A stretch of 64,000 nucleotides of DNA from Streptomyces cynarae. GTDB taxonomy: Bacteria > Actinomycetota > Actinomycetes > Streptomycetales > Streptomycetaceae. A program made the translations under genes and the position numbers. The notes under the pieces are model-generated. The model was given only the letters and a program-made list of their open reading frames with translations. It was not told the DNA's origin and ran no database searches. The DNA is taken from the NCBI RefSeq assembly GCF_025642135.1, contig NZ_CP106793.1, forward strand, positions 6,912,001 to 6,976,000, written 5' to 3'. Shown here one piece after another: positions 34,264 through 42,616 of this stretch; positions within the stretch are counted from its first letter, which is position 1, and the number at the start of each line of letters is the position of its first letter.

Positions 34264-34665
34264 ATGTCCCAGAGGAACACCGGTGTTACCTCACAGGTCG
34301 TGAACGCGCACGCGTGTCCGGTCCGCGAAGTTCTTGACAGGGTGGCCGGCAAATGGAGCGTGCAGATCCTCGTGGCCGCCGCGCACGGACCGATCCGCTT
34401 CACCGAGTTGGAGCGCAGCATCGACGGCATCAGCCGCCGCATGCTCACCCTGACCCTGCGCAATCTGGAACGCGACGGGCTCGTCACGCGTACCGTGCAC
34501 CCGACCGTGCCGCCGAGGGTGGAGTACGAACTGACGTCCATGGCACGGGAGTTATACGCGACGCTGCTGTCCCTCACCGAATGGGCGGAGCGGCACCGCG
34601 TGACGATCGCCGAGGCGCGCGCGGCCTACGACGCCGAGCACGCACCGGAGTTGCTCGACGTGTAG
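34264..34665 (+). CDS. HxlR-family winged-helix regulator
   Basis: This 133-aa regulator of the HxlR family starts with CPVREVLDRVAGKWSVQIL and has the winged helix in FTELERSIDGISRRMLTLTL and LERDGLVTRTVHPTVPPRVE. The N-terminal Cys (HACPV) is often a redox sensor in this family. It is divergent from the DHA2 efflux pump and most likely controls it. In the shared promoter, TTGTAACGGGGTACA is a weak palindrome that may be the operator. Confidence 0.9.
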   Translation: MSQRNTGVTSQVVNAHACPVREVLDRVAGKWSVQILVAAAHGPIRFTELERSIDGISRRMLTLTLRNLERDGLVTRTVHPTVPPRVEYELTSMARELYATLLSLTEWAERHRVTIAEARAAYDAEHAPELLDV

Positions 34666-34674
34666 TCCCGGTAC

Positions 34675-35109
34675 TCACAGACCGAAGAGCTCCGGCCTGC
34701 CCGCCAGTGCCCGGAAGTAACCCTGCGGGTCGGCCACCAGCCTGCGCTCCCTGAGGTCCAGCAGGCCGCCGACCGAGGCGATGTCGGCGGAGACCGTGCC
34801 GTCCGCCTTCCGTATCGTCTGTACCACCCGGAACGTCTTGCCCGCGCCCCACTCGAAGGCGCACGTCACGTCCACCTCCTCGCCCGCGCGCAGTTCCCGC
34901 TGATAGCGGATGGTCGTCTCCAGGACGACGGGACCGACCCCCTTGGACAGCAACTCGGACTGGCCCACCCCGGCCTCCTGGAGCACGCACCACCGGGCGT
35001 GCTCCGCGTACTGCAGGTAGACGCTCTGGTTCAGGTGTCCCAGGGCGTCCGTCTCATAGCCCCGGACGGTGACGCGGACGGAGAACGGTTCGGTGACGTG
35101 CTCGGCCAC
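34675..35109 (-). CDS. Acyl-CoA thioesterase, hot-dog fold (4HBT)
   Basis: This 144-aa protein of the 4-hydroxybenzoyl-CoA thioesterase family shows the motif YETDALGHLNQSVYLQYAEHAR, with the catalytic Asp-Gly/Ala-x-His-x-Asn pattern, and the hot-dog beta-sheet. It probably hydrolyses an acyl-CoA. GTG 35109 is the start. It converges with the HxlR gene (9-bp gap) and has no operon partner. The substrate is not evident. Confidence 0.85.
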   Translation of the reverse strand: MAEHVTEPFSVRVTVRGYETDALGHLNQSVYLQYAEHARWCVLQEAGVGQSELLSKGVGPVVLETTIRYQRELRAGEEVDVTCAFEWGAGKTFRVVQTIRKADGTVSADIASVGGLLDLRERRLVADPQGYFRALAGRPELFGL

Positions 35110-35275
35110 GGTGTTTCCTCCACAGCGACGCAGGTGACGGCATCGGATGACATACAGATGTACGAATGTACGGCAGTGGCCGGCTCACGATCGTCGTCAA
35201 CTCGCGCCGGGGCGCGGGACCTTATGAGTAGAACAACTCATGACGCCTGCCGTGACGTCGGGTGACGATCGGGGC

Positions 35276-35845
35276 ATGACGATGATCAGGAAGTCGGGGG
35301 GCGGACTCGGGATGCTGTCCATGGCGCTCCTCGCCATGCTGGCGGCGGGATGCGGAACCGAGCGGCCCGGGGACGACGCCGCGGCGGGCGGTCCCTCCCG
35401 ATCCGCAGCGGCGACGCCGAGCGCGCCGGTGGACTTACCGTGCCCCGGTGAGAGTCCCACGGCGCCACCGACGACCTCGCACACGTCGAGCCCGACGGCG
35501 CCGCCGACCGACCACTACGCCGAGAACCACGGTTTCAGGGTTCCCATCCCGCTGCACGGCCGCAGCCGCTGCCAAGGGCTCGCGGCCGTCGCGCGCGTCG
35601 AGCACGCGCTCGAACCGCTGCGCGAGCGCGGCGACTTCCACCCGGAGGACACCCGCACAGCGCTCATCGGGCTCGGCTACCGGAACGTGCAGTCATACGG
35701 CGACGGGGCAACGGGGGTCGGCTTTCTCATCGACGCCGACCCGCTGTGTGTGGAGGGCACGATGAGCCGCGAGGCCACCCGGGCAGACGCCTTCGCCGGC
35801 TATCCCGACGGCACCGACTGCCAACCCCCGAGCGGCGGCCACTGA
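35276..35845 (+). CDS. Putative lipoprotein of unknown function
   Basis: This 189-aa protein begins with a lipoprotein signal ending LLAMLAAGC (lipidated Cys at about residue 26). A low-complexity Ala/Pro/Ser/Thr linker follows, then a folded domain of about 110 residues with three Cys (RCQGL, PLCVEG, DCQPP). I do not recognise the domain. It is predicted to be anchored outside the membrane. The ATG at 35276 is favoured because the hydrophobic signal follows directly. The MITE described next lies 17 bp after the stop. Confidence 0.75.
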   Translation: MTMIRKSGGGLGMLSMALLAMLAAGCGTERPGDDAAAGGPSRSAAATPSAPVDLPCPGESPTAPPTTSHTSSPTAPPTDHYAENHGFRVPIPLHGRSRCQGLAAVARVEHALEPLRERGDFHPEDTRTALIGLGYRNVQSYGDGATGVGFLIDADPLCVEGTMSREATRADAFAGYPDGTDCQPPSGGH

Positions 35846-35862
35846 CGGAAGATCCGGCCTAA

Positions 35863-36055
35863 GAGCCCCGAACAAAATGGGCGCCCGGCTCGCGACGCCT
35901 GGCACGCACTCCCCCAAGCTCTTCGAGCAGGGGCCCCCATCGAGGACCTTCCGGCGCCTTGCGATCGCACGCTCCCCCAAGCTCTCGACTTCGCTCGAGC
36001 AGGGGGACCCCCATGACGCCGCGAGCTGATCGGACTCCCATTTTGTTCGGGGCTC
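35863..36055. mobile_element. MITE-like element with 19-bp terminal inverted repeats
   Basis: GAGCCCCGAACAAAATGGG at 35863-35881 is exactly inverted at 36037-36055, and similarity continues inward to GCTCGCG. The 3-bp sequence TAA flanks both ends (35860-35862, 36056-36058), as a target duplication. The 193-bp interior has no gene but holds two copies of a CTCCCCCAAGCTCT...GAGCAGGGGG palindromic segment. The right end lies 1 bp from the stop codon of the gene at 36060. Confidence 0.8.
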
Positions 36056-36059
36056 TAAG

Positions 36060-36689
36060 TCACACGCGTCTCGGTGACGCCAGCACGTACCGCTCCCGCG
36101 TCCGCGGCTCGGTGTGCTCGCTCACCTGCCAGCCGGCCTGCTCCAGCGTGGCCGCGCAGGCGCGCAGCGCCGTGAGGTCCGGCTCGTGCACCGCGATCGC
36201 CTCCGGCTGCGGGGTCGCGCGCACCCGGTAGCCGCTTCCCTGGTCGCCGGTGGCGGGCCGGTGCCCTGCCGCCTCCAGGGCGAGCGCGGCGGCCCGCACC
36301 AGATGCGTCCGCTCCCAGCCGCACGGGCGGTCCGTGGCGCCGCCCGGATTGGTCATCCGTCGCAGCTCCAGAAGCCCCTGCCAGGCGCTGTGCACCTCGC
36401 GCATCCGGGCGGACCCGGCATCCTCGGCCTCCTCGCCGCCGACCCGCGCCGCGAACACGCCCGACTCGGCCGCGGCCGGGGCGCCCGGCGCCGGTTCCCC
36501 GGCGGGCGTCTCCCGTATGCGGTGCCCCGCCGGGGTCAGGAAGTGGTCGTGCGGCGGACGCGGATGCCGGAAGGCCAGCCCCCGCTTCACCAGCGCCGCG
36601 AGCTGGGCCTGTGTGCCCGTCAGCCGCCCGGTCACGGGATCGGCGGCCTCGATCAGGCGCCGCTGCGCGGCGGTCGGCGGTCGGATCAC
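36060..36689 (-). CDS. Hypothetical protein with winged-helix-like N-terminus
   Basis: This 209-aa protein has no membrane segment. The first 60 residues (AAQRRLIEAADPVTGRLTGT, then LAALVKRGLAFRHPRPPHDHF) look like a small winged-helix with a wing ending in LTPAGHRIRE, as in MarR-like folds. The rest is helical and not recognised. GTG 36689 is the start. It lies 18 bp downstream of the histidine-phosphatase gene and is probably cotranscribed with it. A MITE abuts its 3' end. Confidence 0.7.
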   Translation of the reverse strand: MIRPPTAAQRRLIEAADPVTGRLTGTQAQLAALVKRGLAFRHPRPPHDHFLTPAGHRIRETPAGEPAPGAPAAAESGVFAARVGGEEAEDAGSARMREVHSAWQGLLELRRMTNPGGATDRPCGWERTHLVRAAALALEAAGHRPATGDQGSGYRVRATPQPEAIAVHEPDLTALRACAATLEQAGWQVSEHTEPRTRERYVLASPRRV

Positions 36690-36707
36690 GGCCCCTCCCT
36701 CGGCGTC

Positions 36708-37361
36708 TCAGTGCTGCTCGGACGGCCCCGCCTCCCCTGCGGAGAGGGATCCGTGGGAACAGTACGCGTCGGGTCTGACATTCCACCCGGCAACGACATG
36801 GCGGCGGTGCTCCGTGCTCAACCGGCTCACCGTCCCCGTCGAGAGCTGGAACAGCGCCCCCGCCGAGGCCGGCAGCCCGAGCCGCCGCGCCGTCAGCACC
36901 CGCAGGAAGTGCCCGTGCGAGACGACGGCCACGCTGCCCTCCGACTCCGCGAGCGCCGCGTCGATCTTGGCGAGCATCCGCTCCGCCCGCGCCCCGACCT
37001 CCTCCGGGCTCTCTCCGGGGCGCTCGGGCGGCCCGGGCGCGACACCGTCCGTGAACAGGAACCACTCCGGCCGCGTCCGGTGGATCTCGACGGTCGTGAC
37101 CCCCTCGTACCCGCCGTAGTCCCACTCCGACAGGTCCGTGTCGACCCGCGCCCCGCTGATCCCGGCCAGCCGTGCCGTCTCGCGGGCGCGCTGCATCGGG
37201 CTGACGAACGCGGCGGCCACATGATGCCGCGCGATCAGCGGAGCCAGCCGGCGCGCCTGCTCCCGGCCGCGCTCCGTCAGCGGGACATCGGTCCGCCCGG
37301 TGTGCCGGCCGGACAGGGACCACTCGGTCTCGCCGTGCCGCACCAGAAGGAGGTCACCCAT
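36708..37361 (-). CDS. Histidine phosphatase (phosphoglycerate mutase-like)
   Basis: This 217-aa enzyme of the histidine phosphatase superfamily carries the catalytic LLVRHGETEWSLSGRHTGRTD motif, shown here only as VRHGETEWS, with the second His in SVAVVSHGHFLRVL. SEWDYGGYEGVTTVEIHRTR is characteristic of the SixA/PhoE-like actinobacterial group. The start is ATG 37361, with AAAGGGG upstream. The physiological substrate is not known; broad phosphatase activity is usual. Confidence 0.9.
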   Translation of the reverse strand: MGDLLLVRHGETEWSLSGRHTGRTDVPLTERGREQARRLAPLIARHHVAAAFVSPMQRARETARLAGISGARVDTDLSEWDYGGYEGVTTVEIHRTRPEWFLFTDGVAPGPPERPGESPEEVGARAERMLAKIDAALAESEGSVAVVSHGHFLRVLTARRLGLPASAGALFQLSTGTVSRLSTEHRRHVVAGWNVRPDAYCSHGSLSAGEAGPSEQH

Positions 37362-37599
37362 CGCCGTCCCCTTTCCCTCCCTCTTTCGTCCCCTCGTACG
37401 GTGACACCTGCGGGCGGCGCCCGCACAACCGACTGCGCCGGCAGCCCTCGTCCGACAACGGCCGGCCCGCAAACCGCACCGGTCCGCCGGTCACCCGGGC
37501 GGCCGCACGACGCCACCCCATCGGCCCACCCCGGCGGGCCGAACGGCGGGGGGCGCAGGAAGGCTCGCTGACGAAGTGACCCTCGGAAGGAGGACGCCC

Positions 37600-38694
37600 A
37601 TGAGCGCCATCCGACGCTCCCGGTCCCCGCTGAAGCCCCTGTCCGGTCTCACGGCGCTGCTCACCACCGCAGCTCTCGCGGTCGTCCCGGCCCTGGCCGC
37701 CCCGGCAGCCGCCGCCACACCCAAAACGCCCTGCGGCGACCCCCAGGTGACCCTCGAACCCGGCGCCCAGGCCTTTCTCGACAAGCTCGCCGCGGCGGAC
37801 GGCCCGCCGATCCAGAACCAGACGCCCGCCGCCGCCCGCCAGTCGCTCCTGAACCTCCAGGCCGCCTACCCGGTGTCCAAGCTGCCCGCCGACATCACCA
37901 CGATGACCATCCCCGGCGGCCCCACCGGTTCCGTCTCCCTGCACATCGTGCGGCCGCACGGGATGACCGGCAGGCTGCCGGCCGTCATGTACTTCCACGG
38001 CGGTGGCTGGGTCCTCGGTGACTTCTCCACCCACGACCGGCTGGTACGGCAGATCGCCGACGGTGCCAAGGCCGCGGTGGTCTTCGTCGACTACACCCGG
38101 TCGCCGGAGGCCAAGTACTCCGTCGCGAACGAGCAGGCCTACGCCGCCACCCAGTGGGTCGCCCAGCACGGCAACGACATCAACGTCGACGGCTCCCGGC
38201 TCGCCGTGGCCGGCGACAGCGTCGGGGGCAACATGACCGCCGCCGTCACCCTGATGGCCAAGCAGCGCGGCGGCCCCAAGCTGGCCCAGCAGGTGCTGTT
38301 CTACCCGGTCACCAACGCCGACTTCAGCACCGAGTCCTACCGGCGCTACGCCACCGGGTGCTGGCTGACCGCCGCGGGCATGAAGTGGTTCTGGGACCAG
38401 TACGCCCCCGACACCTCGGTCCGCAGCCAACCCACCGCCTCCCCGCTGCGCGCCACCGCCACCGAGCTGAGCGGCCTGCCCAAGGCGCTGGTCATCACCG
38501 ACAGCGACGTGCTGTCCGACGAGGGCCGCCAGTACGCCGCCAAGCTGAGCGCCGCCGGCGTCCCCGTCACCGCCACCCACTACCCGCGGATGATCCACGA
38601 CTTCGTGATGCTCAACGGCCTCGCGAACACGGAGGCCGCCAAGTCCGCCGTCGCGCAGGCCACCATGGCCCTGCGCCAGGCCCTCGGCAGCTGA
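37600..38694 (+). CDS. Secreted alpha/beta hydrolase (HSL-type esterase)
   Basis: This 364-aa protein has a signal peptide (about residues 1-40, ending APAAAA) and an alpha/beta-hydrolase domain of the hormone-sensitive lipase family. Visible are the oxyanion motif YFHGGGWVLGD, the nucleophile elbow GDSVGGN, the catalytic Asp near ITDSDVLSDEG and His in MIHDFVM. It probably cleaves small esters outside the cell. The ATG at 37600 follows GGAAGGAGG. It stands alone. Confidence 0.92.
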   Translation: MSAIRRSRSPLKPLSGLTALLTTAALAVVPALAAPAAAATPKTPCGDPQVTLEPGAQAFLDKLAAADGPPIQNQTPAAARQSLLNLQAAYPVSKLPADITTMTIPGGPTGSVSLHIVRPHGMTGRLPAVMYFHGGGWVLGDFSTHDRLVRQIADGAKAAVVFVDYTRSPEAKYSVANEQAYAATQWVAQHGNDINVDGSRLAVAGDSVGGNMTAAVTLMAKQRGGPKLAQQVLFYPVTNADFSTESYRRYATGCWLTAAGMKWFWDQYAPDTSVRSQPTASPLRATATELSGLPKALVITDSDVLSDEGRQYAAKLSAAGVPVTATHYPRMIHDFVMLNGLANTEAAKSAVAQATMALRQALGS

Positions 38695-38802
38695 GACGCC
38701 GACGGAGTGACCGATGCCCCGCGTCCGGTGAGGAACTGGACGCGGGGCGCGACCGTTCCGACCCATGGACATTCGCCGGCGAATTTTGGGACGGTAGCGC
38801 GC

Positions 38803-39723
38803 ATGCCCAACCTCAGCCTCCCCCCGGACGCCGCCGCCTTCTACACCTCCCACAGCCCGTTCTCCGACCCCGGAGACCTCGCACCGCTCTACGCTGCCCT
38901 GCCCGCCGATCCGCGCGAGCTGGCCCGGGTCGCCCGGGACCTGATGGTCCACCGCCTGGAGGGCGACCTCTTCGAGTACGCCATCCCTCGAGACCGTCTG
39001 CACAACGACGCCGAGACGCGCTATGTCGACGACATCCTGCGCATCGTCATCGCGCGCAACGACGCCCCGCTGTCCCAGCGCCGCGAGCCCGGCGAGCGCT
39101 TCGTCGGCATCTGCCGCGACTTCGCGCTGCTGCACTGCTCGTTCCTGCGGCACGTCGGCATTCCCGCCCGGATACGGTCTGGCTTCGCCGACTACTTCGG
39201 TGAGGACGGCTTTCACTTCGACCATGTGGTCACCGAGTACTGGGACCCCGCGCGGGGCTGGCTGCTCGCCGATCCGGAGTTGGCGGACCCGCTCGTCCTC
39301 AAGGCTCATCCGGTGAGCTTCGACCACATGGACGTCCCGCGTGACCGCTTCCAGGTCGCCGGCGACGCCTGGCGGCGGATCCGCGCGGGCGGTGCCGACC
39401 CCGAGTCGTACGGGCTTCCGCTGCCGGAGGGTCCGCTGGTCGGAGAGTGGTTCGTGGCGGGCAACATCCGACTCGACCTGGCGGCGCTCAACAAGGTCGA
39501 GATGCTCCTCTGGGACGTCTGGGGTGTCGGGGCCGGCAGCGACGGGGAGATGACGGACGCCATCCGCGAGCTGTACGACGGAGCCGCACAGGTGACAGCC
39601 GAGGACGGGTCCTTCACCGCGGTGCGGGAGCTGTTCGCGGAGAACGACGGGCTGCGGACGCCGCAGACGGTGACCTCCCTCGCCCCGTTCAACGGCCCGA
39701 GCGAGGTCACCCTCCGCGGCTGA
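38803..39723 (+). CDS. Transglutaminase-like domain protein
   Basis: This 306-aa cytoplasmic protein has a transglutaminase-like fold with the Cys-His-Asp triad in GICRDFALLHCSFL, FHFDHVVTEYWDPARGW (His, then Asp). The segment GIPARIRSGFADYF is typical. Such proteins may act as peptidases or amidases; the actual role is unknown. The ATG at 38803 lacks a strong ribosome site. It converges with the aminotransferase gene 50 bp downstream. Confidence 0.85.
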   Translation: MPNLSLPPDAAAFYTSHSPFSDPGDLAPLYAALPADPRELARVARDLMVHRLEGDLFEYAIPRDRLHNDAETRYVDDILRIVIARNDAPLSQRREPGERFVGICRDFALLHCSFLRHVGIPARIRSGFADYFGEDGFHFDHVVTEYWDPARGWLLADPELADPLVLKAHPVSFDHMDVPRDRFQVAGDAWRRIRAGGADPESYGLPLPEGPLVGEWFVAGNIRLDLAALNKVEMLLWDVWGVGAGSDGEMTDAIRELYDGAAQVTAEDGSFTAVRELFAENDGLRTPQTVTSLAPFNGPSEVTLRG

Positions 39724-39773
39724 CGATCGTCCGGCACGAGAGCCGGAGCCCTTTGCCCGGAGGACCGGCCGCG

Positions 39774-40982
39774 CTACTGCCGATAGCCGCTGAGGAACCG
39801 CCCGATCCTGCTGATCGCCGTGTCCAGGACATCGGCGTGCGGCAGGGTCAGGATGCGGAAGTGGTCCGGGGCCGGCCAGTTGAAGCCCGTGCCCTGGACC
39901 ACCTGGATCTTCTCGCGCAACAGCAGGTCCAGGACGAACTTCTCGTCGTCGTGGATCTTGTGCACCTTGGGGTCGATGCGCGGGAACGCGTACAGCGCGC
40001 CCTTCGGCTTGACGCATGTGACGCCGGGGATCTCGTTCAGCTTCTCCCAGGCGCGGTCCCGCTGTTCGCGCAGGCGGCCGCCCGGGGCGGTCAGCTCGTC
40101 GATGGACTGGCGGCCGCCGAGCGCGGCCTGGATGGCGTACTGCGCGGGCGCGTTGGCGCACAGGCGCATGGAGGCCAGCATCGTCAGGCCCTCCAGGTAG
40201 TCCTTCGCGTGCTGCTTGGGCCCCGTCACGACCAGCCAGCCGGAGCGGAAGCCCGCCACACGGTAGGTCTTCGACAGGCCGCAGAAGGTGAGGACCACCA
40301 GGTCGGGGGCGAGCGCGGCGGTCGAGTGGTGGACCGCGTCGTCGTACAGGATCTGGTCGTAGATCTCGTCCGCGAAGACCATCAGGCCGTGGCGGCGGGC
40401 CAGGTCGAGGATGCCCCGCAGGACCTCCTCCGGGTAGACCGCGCCCGTCGGGTTGTTGGGGTTGATGACGACCACGGCCTTGGTGCGGTCCGTGATCTTC
40501 GACGCCATGTCGTCCAGGTCCGGGTACCAGTCGGACTGTTCGTCGCACAGGTAGTGGACCGCCTTGCCGCCCGCCAGGGTGGTGACGGCCGTCCAGAGCG
40601 GGAAGTCGGGGGCGGGGATGAGGATTTCGTCGCCGTCCTCCACCAGCGCCTGTACGGCCATCGAGACCAGCTCGGACACGCCGTTGCCGAGGAAGACGTC
40701 GTCGACACCGACCTCCAGGCCCCGCTCCTGGTAGCGCTGCGCCACCGCACGGCGCGCGGAGAGGACGCCGCGCGAGTCCGTGTAGCCGTGCGCCTGCGGC
40801 AGCATCCGGATCATGTCCTGGAGGATCTCCTCCGGCGCCTCGAATCCGAACAGCGCGGGGTTGCCGGTGTTCAGGCGCAGCACGCTGTGTCCCGCCGCCT
40901 CCAGCGCGTCGGCGTGCTCGATCACCGGGCCGCGGATCTCGTAACAGACCTCGCTGAGCTTGCTCGACTGCCGGAACTCCAT
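39774..40982 (-). CDS. Alanine-type aminotransferase (AlaA-like, class I PLP)
   Basis: This 402-aa fold-type-I PLP enzyme has the PLP-lysine motif CGLSKTYRVAGFRSGW, the NPNNPTGAVY loop and the N-terminal VCYEIRGPV characteristic of AlaA, the main glutamate-pyruvate aminotransferase. Full length matches. It is divergent from an HxlR regulator with two palindromes in the 86-bp gap, so it is probably regulated by that protein. Assignment to AlaA rather than another aspartate-family aminotransferase is likely but not certain. Confidence 0.88.
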   Translation of the reverse strand: MEFRQSSKLSEVCYEIRGPVIEHADALEAAGHSVLRLNTGNPALFGFEAPEEILQDMIRMLPQAHGYTDSRGVLSARRAVAQRYQERGLEVGVDDVFLGNGVSELVSMAVQALVEDGDEILIPAPDFPLWTAVTTLAGGKAVHYLCDEQSDWYPDLDDMASKITDRTKAVVVINPNNPTGAVYPEEVLRGILDLARRHGLMVFADEIYDQILYDDAVHHSTAALAPDLVVLTFCGLSKTYRVAGFRSGWLVVTGPKQHAKDYLEGLTMLASMRLCANAPAQYAIQAALGGRQSIDELTAPGGRLREQRDRAWEKLNEIPGVTCVKPKGALYAFPRIDPKVHKIHDDEKFVLDLLLREKIQVVQGTGFNWPAPDHFRILTLPHADVLDTAISRIGRFLSGYRQ

Positions 40983-41011
40983 GGCCGCTTCCCCTCCGGT
41001 GACTTGTGTTG

Positions 41012-41046
41012 CTTGGTTTTACCAAGTGGCAGCTTGGAAAGTCCAA
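41012..41046. promoter_or_regulatory. Two palindromes between aminotransferase and HxlR gene
   Basis: CTTGGTTTTACCAAG (41012-41026) and TTGGAAAGTCCAA (41034-41046) are perfect inverted repeats, with centres 21 bp apart. They lie in the divergent promoter and are the likely operators of the HxlR protein starting at 41069. Confidence 0.65.
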
Positions 41047-41068
41047 CAACACGTCTAGACTGCGTCGC

Positions 41069-41707
41069 ATGTCACCTCGCCGAAGCTACGACCAGTACTG
41101 CTCCACGGCCCGCGCGCTCGACGTCGTCGGCGACCGCTGGACCCTCCTGATCGTCCGCGAGCTGCTCGCCGGTCCCCGCCGCTACACCGATCTGCACGCG
41201 GACCTGCCGGGCGTGAGCACGGACGTGCTGGCCTCCCGGCTGAGGGACATGGAGCGCGACGGGCTGACAACACGGCGCCGGCTGCCACCGCCCGGTGCCG
41301 CCTACGTGTACGAACTGACGTCTCGCGGACGCGAGTTGCTGCCCGTGCTCCAGGCGCTCGGCGCCTGGGGCGGGCCCGCGCTGGGGGAGCGCCGGCCGAC
41401 GGACGCGGTGCGCGCCCACTGGTTCGCGCTGCCGCTGCTGCGCACGCTGGAGAACGAGAGTGCGGGGGAGGGGCTGGTGGAAGTCCGGTTGGAGGAGGGG
41501 GAGTTCCATCTGTGGCTCGGGGCCGAGGACGGCCCCGTATACGGGGAAGGGGCCGCCCCGGAGGAACCCGATGCCCGGCTGGTCCTCGACGCGGAGACGT
41601 GCACTCTGCTCGGTGAGGGGTACTTGACGATCCATCAAGCGGTCACTGAAGGGCGCGCGGAGGTGTGGGGGGACGGCACCCTCGCCAAGCTCCTGCGTGG
41701 GGACTGA
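41069..41707 (+). CDS. HxlR-family regulator with C-terminal SCP2-like domain
   Basis: This 212-aa protein has an HxlR winged helix in the first 100 residues (YDQYCSTARALDVVGDRWTL, LASRLRDMERDGL). A second domain of about 100 residues follows (EFHLWLGAEDGPVYGEG, LGEGYLTIHQAVTEGRAEVW), similar to the sterol-carrier-like domain seen fused to some HxlR proteins and likely to bind a hydrophobic ligand. It is divergent from the AlaA-like gene. A terminator hairpin lies 30 bp after its stop. Confidence 0.85.
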   Translation: MSPRRSYDQYCSTARALDVVGDRWTLLIVRELLAGPRRYTDLHADLPGVSTDVLASRLRDMERDGLTTRRRLPPPGAAYVYELTSRGRELLPVLQALGAWGGPALGERRPTDAVRAHWFALPLLRTLENESAGEGLVEVRLEEGEFHLWLGAEDGPVYGEGAAPEEPDARLVLDAETCTLLGEGYLTIHQAVTEGRAEVWGDGTLAKLLRGD

Positions 41708-41736
41708 CGCCGGAGCGGCCGGGGGTGACAAGACAA

Positions 41737-41767
41737 GGGCCCGCCGCGCCAGGGGACGCGGCGGGCC
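41737..41767. terminator. Bidirectional terminator hairpin
   Basis: GGCCCGCCGCG (41738-41748) pairs with CGCGGCGGGCC (41757-41767) across 8 nt, followed by TTC. It lies between the convergent HxlR gene and the gene at 41816. Confidence 0.75.
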
Positions 41768-41815
41768 TTCGCCTTGACGGGGACCGGTGACGGACCCGGT
41801 GACCGGACCCGGTTC

Positions 41816-42616
41816 TCAGGCGCCCGGCGGGACCCGGGACGGGCGGCCCGAGCCGCGGGTCAGCGCATAGCCGCCGATGCCCGCGAGTGCGGCGAGGATG
41901 CCGCCGACGCCGGTCCACACCCAGCGGTCGGACCACCAGCCGGAGGCGTCGGGCCTCAGCTTCGAGAGTGCGGCCGTGTCCGTGTCCGAGTCCGAGGGCT
42001 TCTCGGACCGCGTCGCTATCCCCGGCACCAGCGGCTCCGCCAGCGAACCGTCCACCGCCGCCGAGCCGCCGATGTCCTTGGAATCCACCCGGACCTCGGC
42101 GTTCACCGGCTGCCCGAGGTCGGCGGTGCCGACCCCCACGACGGTGAGCCGTATGTAGTACGTGCCCGGCAGCGGGTCGTCGGCCCACGGCTCCGCCCAG
42201 GCGCGGACCGTGCGCAGCGTGCAGGACAGGTTCACCGACGACGCGTCCTGGGCGGCGGTCCGGGTCTGCGCCCCGTACTGGCACGCCTGGCGGCGCCGCA
42301 GCCCGTCGTACACATCGAGCTGCCACGTCTGCGCCGAACTCCGCGGCGACGAAGGCAGCTTGACGGTCGCCCGCACGGTGGGCCGCTGCTGCTCCTCCGC
42401 CGGGAACTGCCAGTACAGGTAGTCACCCGTGGAGGCGTTCGCCGTGGCCTGCTGCCCCTGCTGGATCTCCGTGGCCGTACGGAACGACGTGCCGGCCGAG
42501 GTGGGCGCGGCGCCGTCGCCGGACGGGCTCGCGGAGGGCGAGGAGTCGGCCACGGCCGGGGAGGCGGCGGCGCCCAGCAGCAGGGCCGCCGAGGTCAGCA
42601 CTCGTGCGATACGCAT
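41816..42616 (-). CDS. Secreted, membrane-anchored partner of VWA protein
   Basis: This 266-aa protein has a signal peptide (about residues 1-23, cut near AVADS) and a Ser-rich linker. A beta-rich domain follows (GDYLYWQFPAEEQQRPTVRA region, three Cys), then a C-terminal membrane helix (GVGGILAALAGIGGYAL) and a basic tail. It is a wall-side protein held by its C-terminus. ATG 42616 overlaps the stop of the VWA gene upstream (ATGA), so the pair works together. The function is unknown; the domain resembles pre-peptidase C-terminal-like folds. Confidence 0.75.
   Translation of the reverse strand: MRIARVLTSAALLLGAAASPAVADSSPSASPSGDGAAPTSAGTSFRTATEIQQGQQATANASTGDYLYWQFPAEEQQRPTVRATVKLPSSPRSSAQTWQLDVYDGLRRRQACQYGAQTRTAAQDASSVNLSCTLRTVRAWAEPWADDPLPGTYYIRLTVVGVGTADLGQPVNAEVRVDSKDIGGSAAVDGSLAEPLVPGIATRSEKPSDSDTDTAALSKLRPDASGWWSDRWVWTGVGGILAALAGIGGYALTRGSGRPSRVPPGA

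Noticed and set aside
37354..41070. 1238-codon minus-strand open frame
   Set aside because: It runs antisense through the esterase and transglutaminase-like genes and out of frame through the aminotransferase gene, which all have clear family motifs. It is an artefact of high GC.
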